In this document: one piece after another, positions 1 through 5,472 of the stretch
Layout of the letters: each line of letters opens with the position of its first letter
How positions within the stretch are numbered: the stretch's first letter is position 1
From: a bacterium
Lineage (GTDB): Bacteria; UBP13; UBA5359
Assembly: GCA_028699365.1 (NCBI GenBank)
Contig: JAQVUQ010000136.1
Span: 1-7,192 of the forward strand
Direction: 5' to 3'
Length of the DNA: 7,192 nt
The notes under the pieces: generated by a model
Database searches by the model: none
Told to the model about the DNA's origin: nothing
Seen by the model: only the letters and a program-made list of their open reading frames with translations
Made by a program: the position numbers and the translations under genes

Positions 1-293
1 GCTATGAAGGCGGCTATGGTGGAAACGTTGAAGGTGCCGGACATATCCCCGCCCGTGCCGCAGGTATCAATGACGGGACGCGAGACTGAGAACGGTACGG
101 CACAACGCCGCATCACCCGCACAAAGCCGGTGACCTCTTCCACCGTCTCCCCTCTCAGGCGCAGGCCTGTCAGCAGGCTGCCTATCTGAGCCGGCGTGGC
201 CTGCCCCTCCATGATCCGGGTCATGACCTCCGCCGCATCGCTTTCCGATAGATGACGGCCTTCGATTATATCCTTGATGGCTTCTCTAATCAT
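1..293 (-). CDS. trpD: Anthranilate phosphoribosyltransferase, N-terminal 97 residues (partial)
   Basis: TrpD transfers the phosphoribosyl group of PRPP to anthranilate, the second step of tryptophan synthesis, in the cytosol. The visible part holds the N-terminal helical domain (about residues 1-68) and the start of the PRPP-binding domain, with the glycine-rich DTCGTGGD motif at residues 76-83 and the N-V-S-T segment at 89-92 that in the family contacts pyrophosphate/PRPP. The gene runs off the left edge after codon 97, so about 240 further residues are expected. The ATG (291-293) overlaps the trpG TGA (290-292) as ATGA, so translation is probably coupled to trpG; a GGAG stretch lies just upstream inside trpG. 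No frameshift or lost motif is seen. Identification is secure from motif plus neighbours. Confidence 0.95.
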   Translation of the reverse strand, partial: MIREAIKDIIEGRHLSESDAAEVMTRIMEGQATPAQIGSLLTGLRLRGETVEEVTGFVRVMRRCAVPFSVSRPVIDTCGTGGDMSGTFNVSTIAAFI

Positions 294-867
294 CGCTCTC
301 CGCCTCCCATCTCCAGAAAGTTGGCAAGCAGGCGCTTACCTTCCTGAGTCATGATGGACTCTGGGTGAAACTGCACGCCCTCTATACAGTAGCGGCGATG
401 GCGCACGCCCATGATCTCGCCGTCGTCGCTGCGGGCCGTGACTTCCAGCTCCGCCGGGAAATCCTGGTCCGATATGGCCAGGGAATGATACCTTATGGCT
501 TCAAACGGCTGCGGTTGCCCGGCAAAGAGACCCTGCCCGTCATGACCGATGGGAGAGGTCTTGCCGTGCATCAGTCTGGCCGCTCTGACGATATTCCCGC
601 CGAAGACGTGGCCGATACATTGATGCCCCAGGCATACCCCAAGAATGGGAATCTTTCCGGCAAAGCGGCGGATCATGTCGTTGGACATGCCGGCCTCTTC
701 CGGAGAGCAGGGTCCGGGGCTTATGACCAGGTGTTCCGGCTGTATGGCCTCCGCCTCGTCCGGGGTTATCCTGTCGTTGCGATAGATGCTTACCCCGGTC
801 CCCAATTCACCGAAGTACTGGACCAGATTGTAGGCAAAGGAATCGTAATTATCTATCATCAGCAGCA

Positions 868-868
<1 letters not shown>
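290..868 (-). CDS. trpG: Anthranilate synthase component II, glutamine amidotransferase subunit
   Basis: TrpG (192 residues, normal for a free-standing subunit) releases ammonia from glutamine and passes it to TrpE for anthranilate formation. It is a class I amidotransferase: the N-terminal [15 protein letters not shown] stretch is typical, the oxyanion-loop PGP lies at 51-53, the nucleophile is Cys79 in GVCLGHQ, and His168/Glu170 in VQFHPES complete the triad. The start ATG shares one base with the trpE TAA (TAATG), and an AAGGGGA ribosome site lies in the trpE tail, so the two subunits are likely made in equal amounts. PabA, the folate-pathway relative, is very similar and some bacteria use one protein for both; the trpE and trpD neighbours favour TrpG here. 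Confidence 0.96.
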
Positions 869-2346
<1,478 letters not shown>

Positions 2347-2350
2347 AATT

Positions 2351-2380
2351 CATCCCCTCCATTTTTACTCTGAGGGGATG
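2351..2380 (-). promoter_or_regulatory. Hairpin covering the trpE ribosome binding site
   Basis: In the hisI-trpE gap a perfect 9-base inverted repeat (CATCCCCTC and GAGGGGATG, 2372-2380 and 2351-2359) surrounds a 12-base loop. In the mRNA most of the trpE Shine-Dalgarno sequence GGAGGGG falls in the 3' arm, so folding would hide it. No T-run follows, so it is not a standard terminator. A role in translational control is inference; the repeat itself is seen directly. Confidence 0.55.
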
Positions 2381-2389
2381 ATCTGCCGC

Positions 2390-2764
2390 TTAGTATTTCT
2401 CGTTGGGATCGAAGACCTTATCTCCGACTTCGCGCAGCTCATCGCCCTCAATTTGGCGGTAGAAGCAGGAGCGGAAGCCGGTATGGCAGGCGCCTCCGAC
2501 CTGTTCCACCTTGAGAAGCAGGGCGTCGGCATCACAATCGACGAAAACGCCCTTTATATGCTGGAAATGACCTGAGCTCTCGCCTTTCAACCAGTATTGA
2601 CGGCGAGAGCGGGACCAATACCAGGCGCGTCCGTCGCTCAAACTACGCTCGACAGCCTCTTTGTTCATATAAGCCACCATCAGAAGCTCACCGGTCCGGT
2701 GATCCTGAACGATGGCCGGAATGAGGCCGTCCTTATCGAATTTTAACTGATCTGCAATACTCAT
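2390..2764 (-). CDS. hisI: Phosphoribosyl-AMP cyclohydrolase
   Basis: HisI opens the purine ring of phosphoribosyl-AMP, the third step of histidine synthesis. The 124-residue product is the single-domain form, without the HisE pyrophosphohydrolase part found in fused HisIE proteins. The metal sites are complete: Asp76, Asp78 and Asp80 in DCDAD for magnesium, and Cys77, Cys93 and Cys100 for zinc; the 16- and 7-residue spacing of the cysteines fits the family. The frame is open upstream to 2890, but those codons overlap the toxin gene and do not look like HisI. The ATG at 2764 gives the usual N-terminus, with a modest AGGA site before it. It heads the trp genes, with no other his gene in view; whether it is co-transcribed with trpE is likely but not proven. 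Confidence 0.95.
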   Translation of the reverse strand: MSIADQLKFDKDGLIPAIVQDHRTGELLMVAYMNKEAVERSLSDGRAWYWSRSRRQYWLKGESSGHFQHIKGVFVDCDADALLLKVEQVGGACHTGFRSCFYRQIEGDELREVGDKVFDPNEKY

Positions 2765-2773
2765 GATTTTCCT

Positions 2774-2802
2774 ATTATAACGGCAGTACGGCATATGCGC
2801 AA
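2774..2802 (-). promoter_or_regulatory. Possible promoter for hisI-trpEGD
   Basis: A perfect TATAAT box (2774-2779) lies 17 bases downstream of TTGCGC (2797-2802), which keeps only the TTG of the -35 consensus. A start from this box would fall about 3 bases before the hisI ATG and leave the AGGA site outside the message, which argues against it or implies near-leaderless translation. Other transcription could enter from the toxin-antitoxin genes, as no terminator is seen between them. Confidence 0.3.
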
Positions 2803-2812
2803 GCGGTTTTTG

Positions 2813-2840
2813 CGTTATTCTTACTCGGTTACCGTTATTC
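2813..2840 (-). repeat. Short direct repeat upstream of hisI
   Basis: The 8-base word GAATAACG (minus strand) occurs at 2833-2840 and again at 2813-2820, a period of 20 bases, close to two helical turns. The space between holds the near-palindrome CGGTAACCG (2826-2834). It lies just upstream of the weak hisI promoter and could be a regulator site, but two 8-base copies can also arise by chance. Confidence 0.3.
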
Positions 2841-2843
2841 ATA

Positions 2844-3161
2844 TTACAAAAGCCAGCCATAATCCTGGCGACAATCGACAATATTATCAATAAGCACTGT
2901 ATCGCCTCTTATTTGGTAGATCAATAGATACCGTTTGTGCACCAGCAGCTTCCGATACTTATTGACCGGTAACGCCGGATCGGCAAGCCAGGGGTTTCTC
3001 TCCGGAAACTTTCTCAGAGATTTCGCTGAGACTTTAAAACCCTCAATCAGGCTTTGAGCAGCTTTACTATTCACCTGCGCCAAAAAGCGAACATGTTGTA
3101 TCAGCATCTCACTTGCCCTGTCTGAGACGATAACACCATATTCTCTATTTGCGCTTTCCAT
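2844..3161 (-). CDS. Type II toxin, RelE/ParE family
   Basis: This 105-residue protein fits the RelE/ParE toxin fold: an N-terminal helical pair (about 14-50), then the beta-sheet part with NKYRKLLV (67-74), KRYLLIYQI (76-84) and a closing VLIDNIVDCRQDY (89-101). RelE members cut mRNA on the ribosome and ParE members act on gyrase; the sequence alone does not tell which. A start at 3182 would add seven residues, but the ATG at 3161 has an AGAGAGG site at good distance and is preferred. It overlaps the antitoxin by 17 bases, typical of an operon with antitoxin first. The C-terminal arginine/aspartate cluster is retained, so the toxin looks intact. It lies just upstream of hisI in the same direction. 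Confidence 0.85.
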   Translation of the reverse strand: MESANREYGVIVSDRASEMLIQHVRFLAQVNSKAAQSLIEGFKVSAKSLRKFPERNPWLADPALPVNKYRKLLVHKRYLLIYQIRGDTVLIDNIVDCRQDYGWLL

Positions 3162-3429
3162 CGATGACCTCTCTGACTGCATTTTGCATCATGGAAGCCA
3201 CCTCGTCAATAGAATAGCCTTGTTTTCCATTCAGTCTTTCTTCTTCCACAGCTACCAGAGTTTCCCTCAACCGCAGCATACTTTCACGTCTGGCATATGC
3301 TTCAATGTCCATAACCACCAGGTCACCCTCACCATTTTTCGTAAGGTAGACCGGCTCACCGGATTCTTTGCACATCTGTGAGATTTCGTTATAATTTTTT
3401 CTGATTGCTGCCGACGGCTTGATATTCAT
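3145..3429 (-). CDS. Type II antitoxin, Phd/YefM family
   Basis: The 94-residue product opens with NIKPSAAIRKNYNEI (2-16) followed by GEPVYLTKNGEGDLVVMDIEAY (25-45), the usual Phd/YefM DNA-binding and dimer half. Its C-terminal half (about 50-94), rich in charged residues, should be the part that binds and blocks the toxin. The frame extends to a GTG at 3438, but the ATG at 3429 has an AAAGGGG site (3438-3444) 8 bases upstream and gives the family N-terminus. It precedes and overlaps the RelE/ParE toxin. Antitoxins of this family commonly repress their own operon; the palindrome over the predicted -10 box fits that. Both partners appear complete. Confidence 0.87.
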   Translation of the reverse strand: MNIKPSAAIRKNYNEISQMCKESGEPVYLTKNGEGDLVVMDIEAYARRESMLRLRETLVAVEEERLNGKQGYSIDEVASMMQNAVREVIDGKRK

Positions 3430-3462
3430 AAACCACACCCCTTTGTAGCATTATTTTACTCT

Positions 3463-3480
3463 TATTATACCCTTATAATA
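3463..3480. promoter_or_regulatory. Palindromic operator at the toxin-antitoxin promoter
   Basis: The perfect inverted repeat TATTATA-CCCT-TATAATA holds a TATAAT box on each strand (minus 3464-3469, plus 3474-3479). On the minus strand it is the -10 of the antitoxin promoter. Phd/YefM antitoxins usually bind short palindromes at their own promoter, so this is the likely operator; the binding is inferred. Confidence 0.55.
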
Positions 3481-3493
3481 CTACTGGTATCCA
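3464..3493 (-). promoter_or_regulatory. Predicted promoter of the antitoxin-toxin operon
   Basis: TATAAT (3464-3469) sits 18 bases after TGGATA (3488-3493), which matches four of six -35 positions. A transcript starting near 3457 would have a leader of about 28 bases carrying the AAAGGGG site before the antitoxin ATG. Confidence 0.5.
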
Positions 3494-3535
3494 TTTCGTG
3501 TAAAGTATGAAAACAGAGAGAAACATGCCTAATAA

Positions 3536-3563
3536 GGCAACGCAACGTCATAGTTGCGTTGCC
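3536..3563 (+). repeat. Perfect 11-base inverted repeat over the HTH gene start
   Basis: GGCAACGCAAC and GTTGCGTTGCC (3536-3546 and 3553-3563) pair perfectly around the 6-base loop GTCATA and are followed on the plus strand by ATTTT. The right arm contains the TTG start of the HTH gene. It resembles a terminator or attenuator, though the T-run is short, and it could instead control translation or be a protein-binding site. Confidence 0.6.
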
Positions 3564-4029
3564 ATTTTGCAAGGTAGAGCTGAAAGCATCAAAACCCCTC
3601 CCTGAAGCCTATCCCAAGAGGCTTGATACTATCGGCGACCACATCAGGAAGAAACGATTGGAGATGAAGCTTATGCAATCGCAAGTCGCAGAGATCATTG
3701 GCGTTACTGAGAACAGTATTACCAATTGGGAAAAGCACCGAACCACTCCCGCCTTTTGGCACCTGCCAAAGATCATTGAATTCTTAGGCTACGTGCCTGA
3801 TACCATTACTAAAAGTATATCAGGTATGAGCTTAGGTGAAAAGATAGTTGCCTATCGTAAGATTGCCGGAATCTCTCAATTAAGCCTTGCCCGGCAGCTT
3901 GGGGTTGATCCTTGTACCTTGAGCAAGTGGGAGAAAAATATGAGCATTCCGCCGAAGCGTTTTCTGAAGGCAATAGAGTTATTGTTAGATATTATGGAAG
4001 GGCCGACCACGGTATTTGCAAAGGCGTAG
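3559..4029 (+). CDS. Tandem helix-turn-helix (XRE-type) DNA-binding protein
   Basis: The 156-residue protein contains two similar Cro/CI-type HTH units, about residues 24-77 and 91-144, joined by a short linker. They align as GDHIRKKRLEMKLMQ with GEKIVAYRKIAGISQ, and ITNWEKHRTTP with LSKWEKNMSIP, which suggests an internal duplication. The N-terminus MPFCKVELKA matches what I recall of a small HTH family that begins MPFC, which supports the TTG start; yet no ribosome site precedes that TTG and it lies inside a hairpin. The next in-frame ATG would remove part of the first HTH. It is divergent from the antitoxin, and upstream of the MBL/E2-E1 genes in the same direction, so it could regulate either; that is inference. 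Confidence 0.75.
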   Translation: MPFCKVELKASKPLPEAYPKRLDTIGDHIRKKRLEMKLMQSQVAEIIGVTENSITNWEKHRTTPAFWHLPKIIEFLGYVPDTITKSISGMSLGEKIVAYRKIAGISQLSLARQLGVDPCTLSKWEKNMSIPPKRFLKAIELLLDIMEGPTTVFAKA

Positions 4030-4031
4030 GT

Positions 4032-4060
4032 TATAATGGGTTTAAGCTCAAACCATTATA
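4032..4060 (+). repeat. Hairpin three bases after the HTH stop codon
   Basis: TATAATGG and CCATTATA pair perfectly; TTT and AAA extend the stem to 11 pairs with one bulged G, around the loop AAGCTC. There is no T-run after it and the stem is AT-rich, so it is at best a weak terminator, or an operator. Confidence 0.45.
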
Positions 4061-4277
4061 GAAGGGCTGTGGTAAATCAATAGCAATGAGGCGACATTCC
4101 AAGCATGCCTCAACTCGCCAAAAATGCCTTCAATTATGCTCAAAAGGACGTTTCGGTTGGTCACACAACCATGCGACCGCAACTTAACTCGTTAGTGTGA
4201 TCCAATATGCGGCATCAATTCAATTTCGGTATCATCTTATGTGAGGCATTTCGATGGGATAGAGAGGTACCGCTCGC

Positions 4278-4307
4278 TTGTGCGGTTGTGTCTGACCGTG
4301 CTAAAAT
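4278..4307 (+). promoter_or_regulatory. Possible promoter of the MBL / E2-E1 operon
   Basis: TTGTGC (4278-4283) and TAAAAT (4302-4307) are 18 bases apart. Only half of the -35 matches consensus, but the position, about 35 bases before the MBL start, is right for a leader with the GGAAAGAGAG site. Confidence 0.3.
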
Positions 4308-4341
4308 AATTTATATCTATGGTAGAGAAAGGAAAGAGAGC

Positions 4342-5130
4342 ATGCATACGGTAACTATCTATCCTCTCGGTAATGCTGAGACAATGCTCATACATCTAGA
4401 AAACAACAGAAAGATTCTCATTGACTATGCAAATATGCGAGATCCAGATGATAAATATGATCTCCGATGTGACCTCCCTAAGCTGCTGACGGACGATTTG
4501 AACGCTGCAAATAGTGACTATTATGATGCGGTCGCCTTTACCCATCTGGATGATGACCATATCCATGGCATGAGCGGATTTTTCTGGCTCGAACATGCAC
4601 AATGTTACCAGGACGAAAATCGAATAAAGATTTCCGAGTTGTGGGTACCTGCAGCGGTAATTGTCGAGACCAATCTAGACGGGGACGCAAGAATTCTTCG
4701 AGCCGAAGCGCGTCATCGCCTAAGAAGTGGTACTGGAATTCGTGTCTTTTCTGCACCTGATACCTTGAAAGGCTGGTTTGAAGATGAAGGACTCGATATT
4801 GACGATTACCGTAGCCGCGGTCTCATCCTTGATGCAGGCAAAATTGTCCCAACCTTCAATATGACAGACGATGAGATCGAATTCTTTATCCATTCGCCGT
4901 TCGCTTCTCGAACTGACGATGGCACGCTCATTGAACGTAATAAAGATGCCATCGTTATGCAGGCTACCTTCAAGTCGTCTTCACAGTTAACACAATTCCT
5001 CATCACAGCAGATATAACACACGAGGAAATCGATGAAATCGTCAAAGTCACGAAATACCATGGACGCGAGCCGCGTCTCGCTTGGGATATTCTCGATATC
5101 CCACACCACTGCAGTTACCATGCCATCTGA
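4342..5130 (+). CDS. ComEC-like metallo-beta-lactamase-fold protein, cut short by in-frame TGA
   Basis: This 262-residue frame has the core of an MBL-fold hydrolase of the ComEC-like group: strand with LIDYAN (26-31, Asp28), the metal motif T-HLDDDH at 67-73 (HxDxDH instead of the common HxHxDH), NKDAIVMQ (200-207), LITADITHEE (220-229, Asp224 in the place of the usual GD), and DIPHHCSY (252-259) where ComEC-like proteins have HHGS. No signal peptide or membrane segment is seen, so it is probably cytosolic. The ATG at 4342 follows GGAAAGAGAG; a longer frame from 4207 adds non-homologous-looking residues. A TGA at 5128-5130 follows only three codons after HHCSY, yet the same frame stays open for 112 more codons that complete the domain. 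Its job beside the E2-E1 gene is unknown; nuclease or hydrolase activity is possible. Confidence 0.75.
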   Translation: MHTVTIYPLGNAETMLIHLENNRKILIDYANMRDPDDKYDLRCDLPKLLTDDLNAANSDYYDAVAFTHLDDDHIHGMSGFFWLEHAQCYQDENRIKISELWVPAAVIVETNLDGDARILRAEARHRLRSGTGIRVFSAPDTLKGWFEDEGLDIDDYRSRGLILDAGKIVPTFNMTDDEIEFFIHSPFASRTDDGTLIERNKDAIVMQATFKSSSQLTQFLITADITHEEIDEIVKVTKYHGREPRLAWDILDIPHHCSYHAI

Positions 5131-5469
5131 CCGGAAAAAGGAAAGGATAAGACTACTCCTACTGAAGGCGTTAAGTGGCTATGTGAGCAGGGGCAGAAGG
5201 CTGGGAAATTAGTTTCCAGCAGTAAGCCAATTCCATCAGATGATTCCGATCCTCTGCCACCTCACCGCCAAGCGGCAGCATACTATGAGGATGTCAAAGA
5301 TAGTATTGATGGAGATGGAGAGTTCATTGTTACAATGGAATACCCGAAGAAAGCAACTCCAGAGCCACTAGTTATAGAAATCAATGCACTTGGAGCTGCG
5401 GTCAAACGAACGCCGATTGCTCAAGTTGGCAGTGCGGCAGTTAGTTCGGCTGCTCCTCGAATGGGATAA
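5128..5469 (+). pseudogene. Detached 3' part of the MBL-fold gene, in the same frame after TGA
   Basis: After the TGA the MBL frame continues for 112 sense codons to TAA at 5467-5469. The segment encodes a plausible end of the fold: KLVSSSKPIP (a strand, like the closing strand of ComEC-like MBL domains), PPHRQAAAYY (a helix with a His), FIVTMEYPKK and PLVIEI strands, then a Ser/Ala tail. No start with a ribosome site is seen after the TGA, so it is not likely a separate gene. Neighbouring genes use TGA as a real stop (trpG), so a changed code is unlikely. A recent nonsense mutation is the simplest reading; a sequencing error or read-through is possible. Confidence 0.7.
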
Positions 5470-5472
5470 GGC

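Larger units (their letters stand above)
4030..4341 (+). other. Non-coding gap between the HTH and MBL genes
   Basis: These 312 bases hold no convincing gene. A 31-codon frame (4105-4200) has no well-placed ribosome site. The MBL frame is open back to 4207, but those 45 codons have no MBL character. Structures seen: a hairpin right after the HTH stop (4032-4060), an inverted repeat TGAGGC/GCCTCA (4087-4092, 4107-4112), a 5-base stem GGTTG/CAACC (4155-4170), and a weak promoter near 4278-4307. Confidence 0.6.

Noticed and set aside
290-292. Reassigned TGA codon (code 4 or 25) explaining the MBL break
   Set aside because: trpG ends with TGA exactly at the trpD start in a normal ATGA overlap, so TGA acts as stop in this genome.
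2351-2389. trp attenuator or TRAP-binding leader before trpE
   Set aside because: The 43-base gap has no Trp-codon leader peptide, no terminator with a T-run and only two GAG triplets.
2765-2890. Longer HisI N-terminus from 2890
   Set aside because: The extra 42 residues overlap the toxin gene and do not resemble HisI, whose normal N-terminus begins at 2764.
4105-4200. 31-codon small protein in the gap before the MBL gene
   Set aside because: The only GAGG stretch is 13 bases from the ATG, too far, and the product has no recognisable feature.
5128-5170. Selenocysteine insertion at the MBL TGA
   Set aside because: No convincing SECIS hairpin in the bases after TGA, and the site is not a known selenoprotein position. 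Kept only as an unlikely alternative.
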